Of a stretch of 64,000 nt of DNA, positions 49,183-57,377 are shown piece after piece; position 1 is the first letter of the stretch, and each line of letters opens with the position of its first letter. Location: the NCBI GenBank assembly GCA_963752755.1, contig CAVVZJ010000006.1:62001-126000 (forward strand). The letters run 5' to 3'. The notes beneath the pieces are model-generated. The model made no database searches. It was not told the origin of the DNA and saw only the letters and a program-made list of their open reading frames with translations. The position numbers and the translations under genes were made by a program. This DNA is from CAVVZJ01 sp963752755. GTDB taxonomy: Bacteria; Planctomycetota; Planctomycetia; Isosphaerales; Isosphaeraceae.

Positions 49183-51120
49183 ATGTCCGGCCCCTTCGTC
49201 TGGACCCCTTCAGAGGTCCACCTCCAGCGGAGCAACGTTGCCCGCTTCATGAAGCGCCACGGCATTCCGGATTACCCCGAGTTGATCCGGCGCTCGACCG
49301 GCGACCTCACCTGGTTCTGGTCCTCCGTCGTGGACCACCTCGGCCTGGAGTTCTTCGAGCCGTACCACACCGTCCTCGACGACTCGCGAGGCATCGCCTG
49401 GACCCGCTGGTTTCTCGGCGGCAAACTCAACGTCGCCCACAACTGCGTCGATCGTCACGCCGGCGGCGCGGGTCGCGATCGCGTCGCCCTGATCGCCGAG
49501 AATGAGGAGGGCGACGTCCGCCGCCTGACTTACGGCGAGCTTCGCGCCGAGACCTGCCGGCTTGCCAACGCGATGAAGCGACTCGGCATCGGGCGAGGCG
49601 ACCGCGTTGGCATCTTCCTGCCGATGCGCCCCGAGGCCCCGATCGCATTGCTTGCGACCGCCCGAATCGGCGCCATCGCCATCCCGATCTTCTCCGGCTT
49701 CGGCGCCCAGGCGGTCGCCACCCGTCTCAACGACGGCTCCGCCCGACTCCTGCTCACCGCCGACGGCTTCCGCCGCAAGAATCAATGGATCGACATGAAG
49801 GCCGTCGCCGACCAGGCGTGCGTCGATGTCCCGAGCCTGGAGCATCGGCTCATCCTCCGCAGCCCCAATCGCAAAACCCCGCTCGATCCCACCCACGATC
49901 TCGACTGGCGCGAGACCACCGCCCGCGAAGCGGACGACTGCCCCGCCGAGTCGATGGACGCCGAGGACCCGTTCCTGATCGCCTACACGTCGGGAACGAC
50001 CGGCAAGCCCAAGGGGTCCGTCCACGTTCACGGCGGATTCCTCGTCAAGATCGCGCAGGAGGTTGCCTATCAGGTCGATATGACGCCCGACGACACGCTC
50101 TACTGGTACACTGACATGGGCTGGATCATGGGCCCCTGGGAGGTGGTCGGCGGCCTGGCCGCGGGCGGCACGATCTTCCTCTACGACGGCGCCCCGGAGA
50201 TACCCGGCCCCGATCGCGTCTGGGACCTCGTCGAACGCCACGGGGTCACGATCCTCGGCCTCTCGCCGACGTTAATCCGCTCCCTGATGCGACACGGCGA
50301 GGAGCCCGTCACACGTCACAACCTCGCCCGCCTCCGCATCCTCGCCTCGACCGGCGAGCCGTGGAACCACGACCCCTGGATCTGGTACTTCCAGCACGCC
50401 GGCGGCGGCCGTTGCCCGATCATCAACTTCTCCGGCGGCACCGAGGCCGGAGCCTGCCTCCTCTCCTGCTTCCCGATCACCCCCTTGAAACCCTGCACCC
50501 TCGCCGGCCCCTCCCTCGGCATGGACATCGACGCCGTCGATCCCGAGGGGCATCCCGTCCGCGGCGGCGTCGGCGAGCTGATCTGCCGCAAACCCTGGCC
50601 CGGCATGACCCGCGGCCTCTGGAACGACCCCGATCGCTACGTCAGCACCTACTGGACCCGCTTCCCCGGCGTCTGGACCCACGGCGACTGGGCGACCATC
50701 GACGAGGACGGCCTCTGGTTCCTCCACGGCCGCAGCGACGACACCCTCAACGTCGCCGGCAAGCGCATCGGCCCGGCCGAGATCGAGTCGGTCCTGGTTT
50801 CGCATCCCGCCGTCGGCGAGGCCGCGGCGATTGGCGTGCCCCACGCGTTGAAAGGCGAGGCGGTCTGGGGGTTCGTCGTGCTCCAACCCGGCCAGTCGCC
50901 CTCCGACTCGCTGACCGGCGAGCTGCGTGCCGACGTTGCCGAGGCCCTGGGCAAGTCGTTCGTCCCCGACCAGATCCGCTTCGTCTCCGAGCTTCCTCGG
51001 ACCCGCAGCGCCAAGGTCCTCCGTCGTGCCATCCGGGCCTGCGTCCTCCAGGAAGACCCGGGCGACCTGTCGAGCCTCGAAAACCCGACGGCCCTCGAAG
51101 AAATCGGCCGCGCCGTCTGA
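49183..51120 (+). CDS. AMP-forming acyl-CoA synthetase (acetyl/acetoacetyl-CoA synthetase-like)
   Basis: 645 residues. The adenylation motif A3 is IAYTSGTTGKPKGSVHVHGG, followed by DTLYWYTDMGWIMGPWEVVG typical of the acetyl-CoA synthetase branch, INFSGGTEAGACLLSCFPIT, FPGVWTHGDWATIDEDG, and the C-terminal lysine motif PRTRSAKVLRRAIR. It activates a short-chain acid to its CoA ester with ATP. Since the cluster before it yields acetoacetate and fumarate, acetoacetate activation is an attractive inference. It is the last gene of the cluster, followed by a palindromic repeat. Confidence 0.85.
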   Translation: MSGPFVWTPSEVHLQRSNVARFMKRHGIPDYPELIRRSTGDLTWFWSSVVDHLGLEFFEPYHTVLDDSRGIAWTRWFLGGKLNVAHNCVDRHAGGAGRDRVALIAENEEGDVRRLTYGELRAETCRLANAMKRLGIGRGDRVGIFLPMRPEAPIALLATARIGAIAIPIFSGFGAQAVATRLNDGSARLLLTADGFRRKNQWIDMKAVADQACVDVPSLEHRLILRSPNRKTPLDPTHDLDWRETTAREADDCPAESMDAEDPFLIAYTSGTTGKPKGSVHVHGGFLVKIAQEVAYQVDMTPDDTLYWYTDMGWIMGPWEVVGGLAAGGTIFLYDGAPEIPGPDRVWDLVERHGVTILGLSPTLIRSLMRHGEEPVTRHNLARLRILASTGEPWNHDPWIWYFQHAGGGRCPIINFSGGTEAGACLLSCFPITPLKPCTLAGPSLGMDIDAVDPEGHPVRGGVGELICRKPWPGMTRGLWNDPDRYVSTYWTRFPGVWTHGDWATIDEDGLWFLHGRSDDTLNVAGKRIGPAEIESVLVSHPAVGEAAAIGVPHALKGEAVWGFVVLQPGQSPSDSLTGELRADVAEALGKSFVPDQIRFVSELPRTRSAKVLRRAIRACVLQEDPGDLSSLENPTALEEIGRAV

Positions 51121-51122
51121 TC

Positions 51123-51223
51123 CACGAACCCGCTGATGCATTCCGATTCGAGCCCGACTCCTGGGCGACAGCCGGGGGCGGCTGTCCCACAAGGCCAAAC
51201 CGGACAACCTCAGCGGGTTCGTG
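51123..51223. repeat. 101-bp element with terminal inverted repeats (copy B)
   Basis: It begins CACGAACCCGCTGA and ends with its exact reverse complement. Reverse-complemented, the interior closely follows copy A at 9455-9587 (GTTGTCCGG, GACAGCCGCCCCCGGCTGTC, AGGAGTCGGGC, GAATCGGA, GCATCAGCGGGTTCGTG). It sits directly after the acyl-CoA synthetase stop and could also serve as a transcription terminator hairpin. MITE-like, non-coding. Confidence 0.75.
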
Positions 51224-51308
51224 TCTGAGCAACTCTCCGGAACGCCTTGATCCCCACGACGATTTCCTCGTTCGACGCGGCGATTCTCCCGCGCCAGCCT
51301 CCCAATCT

Positions 51309-51319
51309 TGTGCTATAAT
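51309..51319 (+). promoter_or_regulatory. extended -10 promoter box (TTGTGCTATAAT context)
   Basis: TGCTATAAT is a perfect sigma-70-type extended -10 hexamer, and the same box occurs in copy 1 at 12215-12207 on the minus strand. The hexamer 17 bp upstream is GCGCCA here and GTGCCA in copy 1, a poor -35, which the extended -10 could compensate. Transcription would start near 51326. Confidence 0.55.
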
Positions 51320-51488
51320 TGACGCTGTCTCCCTGACAATCCGGCACGTGCCCCAACCCGCCCAGACGACGCGACGTGCTGTCAACACGGCGTGCCCCGA
51401 ATGCCGAACGAACTTCAAGATAGGCAAGATTTCGGTTTAATTCTTTGTCGTGTTGCAACTTACAAACCGGCCACCGAGACACCAGGGC

Positions 51489-51565
51489 GCGTCCCTCCGG
51501 CGTCCTCCTCGCGTCCCGGAGGCGTCCTGGGCGCGTCTTCGGCGCGTCTCTCAGGCGTTCCGAGT
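51489..51565 (+). repeat. Seven tandem 11-nt GCGTC-type units (copy 2)
   Basis: The clearest of the three arrays. Units start at 51489, 51500, 51511, 51522, 51533, 51544 and 51555, six with GCGTC and the last with GCGTT. Positions 6-7 are mainly C/T, and the last four positions vary. The total is 77 nt, as in the other copies. Confidence 0.8.
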
Positions 51566-51823
51566 GGTCTCGCGATCGCCCGGATACAGTCAAAGAAAGC
51601 GGCCGAGGTCGTTGCGATTCGCTCTCCGGTGCTGCGATCGCACGTTGCCGCACATCGCCAATCTCGGATCGGGAGGAAGGCCATCTCGCCGCGCCGTGGA
51701 GTCGGCTCCTTTACACCATGCAGCCATCGGGTTAGGCTGGACTCTGTGGCCTTGCGCCTTCGCCGGGTTCTCGAGCGTCGGGGCGAAGCGACCCATCCAC
51801 CGGCCACGTCGAGGACACTTCCC

Positions 51824-52096
51824 ATGCCTCAAGCCAATGTCGATCCCGGTGAGCTACGCCGGTTCGCCTTGAATTTGAAGCACTTCAACAACGACCTCCA
51901 GACCAACATGCAGGCTCTCCACGCGCAGCTCCAGGGGCTCTCGCAGACCTGGCGCGACCGCGAGCACGACAAGTTTTCCGAGGAGTTCGAGCAGACAATG
52001 CAGGTCGTCGCCCGCTTCATCGAGGCGACCGACCAGCATATTCCGTTCCTGCTCCGCAAGGCCGATCGCGCCGAGGAGTATCTCCGCCAGCGCTGA
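51824..52096 (+). CDS. WXG100-like protein of a type VII-like cassette
   Basis: 90 residues, all helical, with a central turn: LRRFALNLKHFNNDLQTNMQ, then GLSQTWRDREHDKFSEEFEQ, then VVARFIEATDQHIPFLLRKA. Size and helix-turn-helix layout fit the WXG100/ESX-substrate family, but the turn reads Trp43-Arg-Asp45 instead of W-x-G. It is the first gene of a four-gene unit leading into an EccC-like ATPase, and is expected to form a helical hairpin dimer that may be secreted or act as an adaptor. ATG 51824. Confidence 0.75.
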   Translation: MPQANVDPGELRRFALNLKHFNNDLQTNMQALHAQLQGLSQTWRDREHDKFSEEFEQTMQVVARFIEATDQHIPFLLRKADRAEEYLRQR

Positions 52097-52144
52097 TCCT
52101 GTCCTGGCTGAAACCCGATCCGAACCAGAAACGGGGGCGAACGC

Positions 52145-52789
52145 ATGGCCCTGCCCGTCGATGTCCAGTCGATCGAGGTGATCCGGGAGTTCCGCGCCCA
52201 GCTCTGCCGCTTCGGCGAGGACGCCAAGAACGCGCTCGCCGCCACCGAGATGGAGATCGGCCGGATGGTGGACTGGCTCACCAACGACCGTCGCCTTTAC
52301 TGGGAAGGCCAGATCCACCGCCGCCGTGAGGATCTCTCGCAGGCCAAGTCCGAGTTGTTCCGCAAGCGGACCTCCCAGATGTTCGGCCACGATGCCAACT
52401 TCGCCGAACAACGCGAGAACCTCCGCACCGCCACCCTCCGGCTCAAGGAGGCCGAGGACAAGCTCGAGCGCGTGCGCCGCTGGGTCGCCCCGCTCCAGCA
52501 GGCGATCATGGAATACCGGTCCCAGTCTCGTCCCCTGGCCGACATGGTCGATGCCGACCTCGAGAACGCCCTCGCCCTGCTCGACCGGATGATCGGCGCC
52601 CTGGAGGAATACTCCGCAACGGCCCCCCCCTCCACCGACTACGTCGGTTCCCTGAGGGAAGAGCGAAGGGCCGCGTCCTCGGCAGCGTCCGCCCCCTCGA
52701 AGGCCGACGAGGAGTCGCCGACCGTCGAGCCTCCGGAACCCACCCAGGACACCACTTCCGAATCCGAGCGGCGAGACGATTCTCCCTGA
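52145..52789 (+). CDS. coiled-coil protein of the type VII-like cassette
   Basis: 214 residues. Residues 1-150 are almost entirely helical and charged (VDVQSIEVIREFRAQLCRFG, TEMEIGRMVDWLTNDRRLYW, LKEAEDKLERVRRWVAPLQQ), followed by a disordered Ser/Pro/Glu-rich tail. There is no signal peptide or membrane segment. It lies between two WXG100-like genes in the same orientation with gaps of about 50 and 22 bp. I do not recognise a named family; a chaperone, adaptor or substrate role is inferred from position only. Confidence 0.7.
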   Translation: MALPVDVQSIEVIREFRAQLCRFGEDAKNALAATEMEIGRMVDWLTNDRRLYWEGQIHRRREDLSQAKSELFRKRTSQMFGHDANFAEQRENLRTATLRLKEAEDKLERVRRWVAPLQQAIMEYRSQSRPLADMVDADLENALALLDRMIGALEEYSATAPPSTDYVGSLREERRAASSAASAPSKADEESPTVEPPEPTQDTTSESERRDDSP

Positions 52790-52811
52790 TCCTTTTTCGA
52801 GGGATATTCCG

Positions 52812-53024
52812 ATGTACTTTGGAGCGGGGACGGGCAAGCTCCAGCATGCCTTGAAGACGATCCGGGCGCACTGGGACGTCACCGCGAGCGGCTGGCGCGA
52901 TCAGGTGCGCCGCGACTTCGAGGATCGGACCCTCGCCCCCATGGACTCACAAGCGACGCAGACGGCCCGAGCCATGGACGAGCTCGCCGACCTCTTCGCG
53001 AAGATCTACCGGGATTGTTCCTGA
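52812..53024 (+). CDS. short WXG100-like protein
   Basis: 70 residues: LQHALKTIRAHWDVTASGWR, then DQVRRDFEDRTLAPMDSQAT, then a second helix to the end. The turn carries Trp28-Arg-Asp30 followed by a Phe-Glu pair, the same W-R-D pattern as the gene at 51824. It is shorter than canonical WXG100 proteins. It ends 3 bp before the ATPase gene, so coupling is likely. Confidence 0.7.
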   Translation: MYFGAGTGKLQHALKTIRAHWDVTASGWRDQVRRDFEDRTLAPMDSQATQTARAMDELADLFAKIYRDCS

Positions 53025-53027
53025 ATC

Positions 53028-56000
53028 ATGACCCAACCCCATCGCGCGAGTACCTCGATCGAGACCGGCCCGGATCGCCCTGCGACCGAGTCCGAGGAAG
53101 AGCTCCTCCTACCCGCCGAGACGCCCTGGTTTCGCCGGCCGCCCGAGATCCCCCGCCTCTTCATCCAGCTCAGCGCCGAGCGGGCGCGGACGGAATCGGA
53201 GATCGAGAACCGCTACCAGGCTCGCGTCGAGGCGGCCGACACCTCCTATCGCGACGGGACGAAAAAGATCGAGGAGCGGAAGGTCGCCGAGACTCGCGCC
53301 ACCGAGCAGGAATACCAGGAGGCCCGTCGCCGCGTCCTCGAATCCGACGAGGCGGAGACGACCCGCGTCCAAAATCACCACAAGGCCACCCGGAAGTCGC
53401 TGCTGCTCCAGGCTCGCAACGGCCACGAGGAGGCGGAGAAGATCCACGGCCAGGCTCGCTGGGAGGCGAACACCGTCTTCGAGGCGTCCGATCGCGGTGA
53501 GGTCGAGCGCTTCGAAGAGGAGCAGAAGGCGCTCGCCGCCGACGCCCAGACGCTGGCCCAGCTTCAGGTGGATACCGAGTCGATCCTCCTCGACTACCGC
53601 AAGTACGGGGCCCCCGCCGACGCACCGGCCCCGCCGGAGCCCGTGACGCCCGAGGACCCCGCAGCGGCTCTCCGCGAGGCGATCGTCCAGGCTGATGAGC
53701 AACTCCTGGCGATCGAGTCGCTGAAGATCCCGGCCATGTTCGTCGGCGCCCAGGAGGCCTGGCTGTTCGTCGTGCCGTGGCTCCTCGTGGTCGGACCCGC
53801 GATTTACTTCACGAATGTGACCATCGGCCTCATCGCCGCCACGGTCGCCGCCGCCGCGATCGGGTTCGGGCTCCGGTCGTTCTTCCACAGCAAGGCCCGA
53901 ACGCTACTGGTCGGACTTCAACCGGCCTTGCGCGCCACGCTGGCCGAGGCCGCCCGCCTGGTGCCAATCGCCCAGAACTGGATCCAGGAAAACCAACAAC
54001 GGCGCCGCCAGGAGATCAAGGAGCGCCGCGATCAGGAGGTCATTCGGGCCGACCGGACCCTGGCCGCCCGCCTGGCCGAGATCGAGCAGCGCCGCGAGTC
54101 GGGCCTTCAGGCCATCGACGAATCCAGCCGCCAGAAGCTCAGCGAGTTGCAGTCCCGCCGCGAGCTGGCGCTCCGCGTGGCCGAGGAGAACCGCAGTCAT
54201 CGGCATGCCGAAACCCAGGCCCGCCACGCTGCCGATGCGAAGCAGCTTCACGACGAGCACGCCCGGCTCCGCGAGGAGGCCTCCGCGCGTCACCGCAAGG
54301 ACTGGGACGCCCTCCTCGCCCGCTGGCAAGCCGGCATGGAAACGATTCAGGCCGCCCTCGGCGAGATCCGCGAGGAGGCGTCAAAACGCTTCCTCCTCCT
54401 CGATGGCCGCGACGGCGTCGCCTGGTCGCCCGCTGCCGAGGTCCCGCCAGGAGTCCGGTTCGGCGAGGTCCGGTTCGGTCCGGAGGCGATCCCCCACGGC
54501 GTCCCGCGCGACGCCCGCCTCCGCGCGATGACCCCGTCCGAGATCCGTATGCCCGCCTTGCTGACCTTCCCCGACCGGGGCTCGCTCCTGATCGAGACGG
54601 ATGGCTCCGGCCGCGACGAGGCGATGCGCGTGCTCCAGGGCGCGATGATGCGGTTCCTCACCAGCCTGCCGCCCGGCAAGGTCCGCTTCACCATCATCGA
54701 CCCCGTCGGACTCGGCCGCAACTTCGCCGCCTTCATGCACCTGGCCGACTACTCCGAACTGCTCGTCAACAGCCGAATCTGGACCGAGCCCCAGCAGATC
54801 GAGCAGCGCCTGGCCGACCTCAGCCTTCACATGGAGAACGTGATCCAGCACTTCCTCCGCAACGAGTATCCGACCCTGGAGGAATACAACCGCCAGGCCG
54901 GCGAGGTCGCCGAGCCTTACCGCATCCTCGTCGTCGCCGACTTCCCGGCCAACTTCCACGAAGGCTCCGCCCAGCGTCTCCACAGCATCGCCACCAGCGG
55001 TGCCCGCTGCGGCGTCTATACCCTGATCGCTGTCAACACCGACCAGGAACTTCCGAACAACTTCCGCCTCGACGACCTCGAAGCCCACGCCGCCACGCTT
55101 CGCTGGCAGAAGGGCCGCTTCACCTGGAAGGATCCTGACTTCGCCCCCTACCCGCTCACCCTTGACACGCCTCCCGCCGACGACCAGTTCACCCGCCTGC
55201 TCCATCAGGTTGGCGAGGCCGCCCGCGACGCCAACCGCGTCGAGGTTCCCTTCGAGACCGTCGCCCCGCCCCGCGCGCAATGGTGGGAGGGCGACACCCG
55301 CGCCGGCGTCGATGTCCCCCTCGGCCGATCCGGTGCCACCAAGCTCCAGAACCTCAAGCTCGGCCGCGGCACCTCCCAGCACGTCCTGATCGCCGGCCGG
55401 ACCGGATCCGGTAAATCCTCGCTTCTCCACGCCCTCATCACCAACGCCGCCCTCATCTACGACCCCGACGAGGTCGAGCTTTACCTCATCGACTTCAAGA
55501 AGGGCGTCGAGTTCAAGACCTACGCCCAGCACGAACTCCCCCACGCCCGCGTCATCGCCATCGAGAGCGAACGCGAGTTCGGCCTGAGCGTCCTCCAGCG
55601 CCTCGATGAAGAACTCAAGCGCCGCGGCGACATCTTCCGCGACCACAACGTCCAGGATCTCAACGGCTACCGCAACGTCCCCGACGCCCCCCCCTTGCCC
55701 CGAATCCTGCTCATCGTCGATGAGTTCCAGGAGTTCTTCGTCGACGACGACAAGACCGCCCAGGAGGCCGCGCTCTTGCTCGACCGACTCGTCCGCCAGG
55801 GCCGGGCCTTCGGCGTCCACGTCAACCTCGGCTCGCAGACCCTCAGCGGCGCCTACTCGCTCGCCCGCAGCACCCTTGGCCAGATGGCTGTCCGGATCGC
55901 ACTTCAGTGCAGCGAGGCCGACGCCCACCTGATCCTCAGCGAAGACAACGCCGCCGCCCGCCTGCTGACCCGACCCGGCGAGGCGATCTACAACGACGCC

Positions 56001-57014
56001 AACGGCATGATCGAGGGCAACCACATCTTCCAGGTCGTCTGGCTCCCCGACGAGCGCCGGGAGTTCTATCTGAAACAGATCAAGGAACTCGCCCGCCAGC
56101 GCGGCATGGAGATGCCCCGGCCACAGATCGTCTTCGAGGGCAACATCCCCTCCGACCTCCGCAAGAATCACCTGCTCCGCGACCTCCTCACCCGTCCCGA
56201 CTGGCCCGAAGCCCCCAAGGCCGCCCACGCCTGGCTCGGCGAGGCCGTCGCGATCAAGGACCCGACCGCCGCTGTCTTCCGCCGCCAGGGAGGCAACAAC
56301 CTCATCGTCATCGGCCAGGACAACGACGCCGCCCGCGGCCTCTTCGCCGCCGCGATCCTCGGCCTCGCCTCCCAGTACCCCCCCGACGCCGCCCGCTTCT
56401 ACGTCCTCGACGGTACCCCCGAGGACGACCCGATCGCCGGCTCGTTCGAGTCACTCGGCTCCGTTCTTCCCCACCCGATCCGTTTCGGCGGTCTCCACGA
56501 CGCCACCCCGATTCTCGAAGAACTCGCCGCCGACCTCGCCCGCCGCCAGGAAGGCGTCTCCGGCGCCCCGTCCGTATTCCTCTTCCTCTACGACATGTCC
56601 CGCTTCCGCGACCTCCGCAAGTCGGACGACGACTTCGGCTACTCGTTCGGCCGTCGCGACGAGGAAAAGAAGGCCAGCCCCGCCCAGCAGTTCTCCGAAT
56701 TCGTCCGCGAAGGACCAGCCCTCGGCATGCACGCCGTCGCCTGGTTCGACACCTTGAACAACGTCAACCGCGTCCTCGACCGCCAGGGTCTCCGCGAATT
56801 CGAGATGCGCGTCCTCTTCCAGATGAGCGCCAACGATTCGAGCAACCTGATCGACACTCCCATCGCCAACCGCCTCGGACCCAACCGCGCCCTCTACGCC
56901 AGCGAGGAACAGGGCAAGCTCGAAAAGTTCCGTCCCTACGGCTTCCCTCCTCGCGATTGGCTCGACTGGTCCCGCGACCACTGGCAATCGCGCACTCCAC
57001 CTTCCACACCCTGA
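53028..57014 (+). CDS. FtsK/SpoIIIE-type ATPase, EccC-like, with coiled-coil and membrane anchor
   Basis: 1328 residues. Residues 50-200 are charged and helical. Two membrane helices lie at about 243-285 (WLFVVPWLLVVGPAIYFTNV, then IGLIAATVAAAAIGFGL), followed by a long coiled coil (about 320-450, many EIxxRR repeats). Three ATPase-like modules follow. The first (from about 515) and third (from about 1085) lack a P-loop. The middle one has Walker A GRTGSGKSS at about 790 and Walker B ILLIVDEFQEF at about 893. Order and degeneracy match EccC/EssC motors of type VII secretion, but no FHA domain is seen. With the three small helical proteins upstream it forms a minimal secretion-like cassette. 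No EccB, EccD/EsaD-like channel or mycosin is in the window. Confidence 0.85.
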   Translation: MTQPHRASTSIETGPDRPATESEEELLLPAETPWFRRPPEIPRLFIQLSAERARTESEIENRYQARVEAADTSYRDGTKKIEERKVAETRATEQEYQEARRRVLESDEAETTRVQNHHKATRKSLLLQARNGHEEAEKIHGQARWEANTVFEASDRGEVERFEEEQKALAADAQTLAQLQVDTESILLDYRKYGAPADAPAPPEPVTPEDPAAALREAIVQADEQLLAIESLKIPAMFVGAQEAWLFVVPWLLVVGPAIYFTNVTIGLIAATVAAAAIGFGLRSFFHSKARTLLVGLQPALRATLAEAARLVPIAQNWIQENQQRRRQEIKERRDQEVIRADRTLAARLAEIEQRRESGLQAIDESSRQKLSELQSRRELALRVAEENRSHRHAETQARHAADAKQLHDEHARLREEASARHRKDWDALLARWQAGMETIQAALGEIREEASKRFLLLDGRDGVAWSPAAEVPPGVRFGEVRFGPEAIPHGVPRDARLRAMTPSEIRMPALLTFPDRGSLLIETDGSGRDEAMRVLQGAMMRFLTSLPPGKVRFTIIDPVGLGRNFAAFMHLADYSELLVNSRIWTEPQQIEQRLADLSLHMENVIQHFLRNEYPTLEEYNRQAGEVAEPYRILVVADFPANFHEGSAQRLHSIATSGARCGVYTLIAVNTDQELPNNFRLDDLEAHAATLRWQKGRFTWKDPDFAPYPLTLDTPPADDQFTRLLHQVGEAARDANRVEVPFETVAPPRAQWWEGDTRAGVDVPLGRSGATKLQNLKLGRGTSQHVLIAGRTGSGKSSLLHALITNAALIYDPDEVELYLIDFKKGVEFKTYAQHELPHARVIAIESEREFGLSVLQRLDEELKRRGDIFRDHNVQDLNGYRNVPDAPPLPRILLIVDEFQEFFVDDDKTAQEAALLLDRLVRQGRAFGVHVNLGSQTLSGAYSLARSTLGQMAVRIALQCSEADAHLILSEDNAAARLLTRPGEAIYNDANGMIEGNHIFQVVWLPDERREFYLKQIKELARQRGMEMPRPQIVFEGNIPSDLRKNHLLRDLLTRPDWPEAPKAAHAWLGEAVAIKDPTAAVFRRQGGNNLIVIGQDNDAARGLFAAAILGLASQYPPDAARFYVLDGTPEDDPIAGSFESLGSVLPHPIRFGGLHDATPILEELAADLARRQEGVSGAPSVFLFLYDMSRFRDLRKSDDDFGYSFGRRDEEKKASPAQQFSEFVREGPALGMHAVAWFDTLNNVNRVLDRQGLREFEMRVLFQMSANDSSNLIDTPIANRLGPNRALYASEEQGKLEKFRPYGFPPRDWLDWSRDHWQSRTPPSTP

Positions 57015-57213
57015 GCAGGCCCCTCTCCGCTCCATCGCATTCCGAACCCGACAAGTCACCCGCTGGACCCTTGAACCCACCTGAGTCGCCTCTACAATCA
57101 TTCCTGTTCGGTGGCAGTGCTGCCCAATCGCCGACCCGGTTCCGGACCCGATTCCTCCAACCGGACGGGTTTTCCCTCGGTGTTCCGACGGACCTGCTTC
57201 CTTACTCACGCCA

Positions 57214-57252
57214 GGGGATGTAGCTCAATTGGTTAGAGCACCGGCCTGTCAC
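57214..57252 (+). tRNA. 5' half of tRNA-Asp (GTC), interrupted in the anticodon loop
   Basis: GGGGATG (acceptor strand), TA, GCTC-loop-GAGC (D arm), CCGGC (anticodon stem) and CTGTCAC (loop with anticodon GTC) are intact. The expected GCCGG stem partner, T arm and acceptor 3' strand do not follow. The sequence instead runs into a region leading to a tyrosine recombinase gene. This looks like the left attachment junction of an integrated element, or a displaced 5' copy, and is not a functional tRNA as written. Confidence 0.8.
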
Positions 57253-57377
57253 ATCCGCGCTCGCCTATCTCTGACGTCTCCCCAAGTCCTGCGGCTAAAC
57301 GGTTTACGACGAGCCTCTTCGCCGAATCCTGACGATGTCAGAGAATTTGGTCTGAGAACTCCCATCGGGGGCTCGTC

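Larger units (their letters stand above)
51280..51600 (+). other. Repeated intergenic element, copy 2 (promoter-like box, leader and 7x11-nt array)
   Basis: Contains TGCTATAAT (TATAAT at 51314-51319) with GCGCCA 17 bp upstream. A leader of 169 nt carries CTGACAATCCGGCACG, GCCGAACGAACTTCAAGAT, AGGCAAGA and GTTGCAACTTACAAACC. The seven-unit array (51489-51565) follows, and then GTCAAAGAAAGC (51589-51600). Blocks, order and spacing match copy 1 (11937-12240, minus strand). It reads toward the type VII-like cassette, whose first gene starts 224 bp further on. The remaining sequence up to 51823 holds no recognisable gene. Confidence 0.7.

Noticed and set aside
51489..51565. CRISPR-like interpretation of the 11-nt repeat array
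   Set aside because: Units are 11 nt with no 30-40 nt unique spacers and no cas genes; the layout does not fit a CRISPR array.
55907..57223. Long plus-strand open frame overlapping the end of the FtsK-like gene and running toward the tRNA
   Set aside because: It is an Arg/Pro-rich shadow of the ATPase frame, with no motif and no ribosome site.
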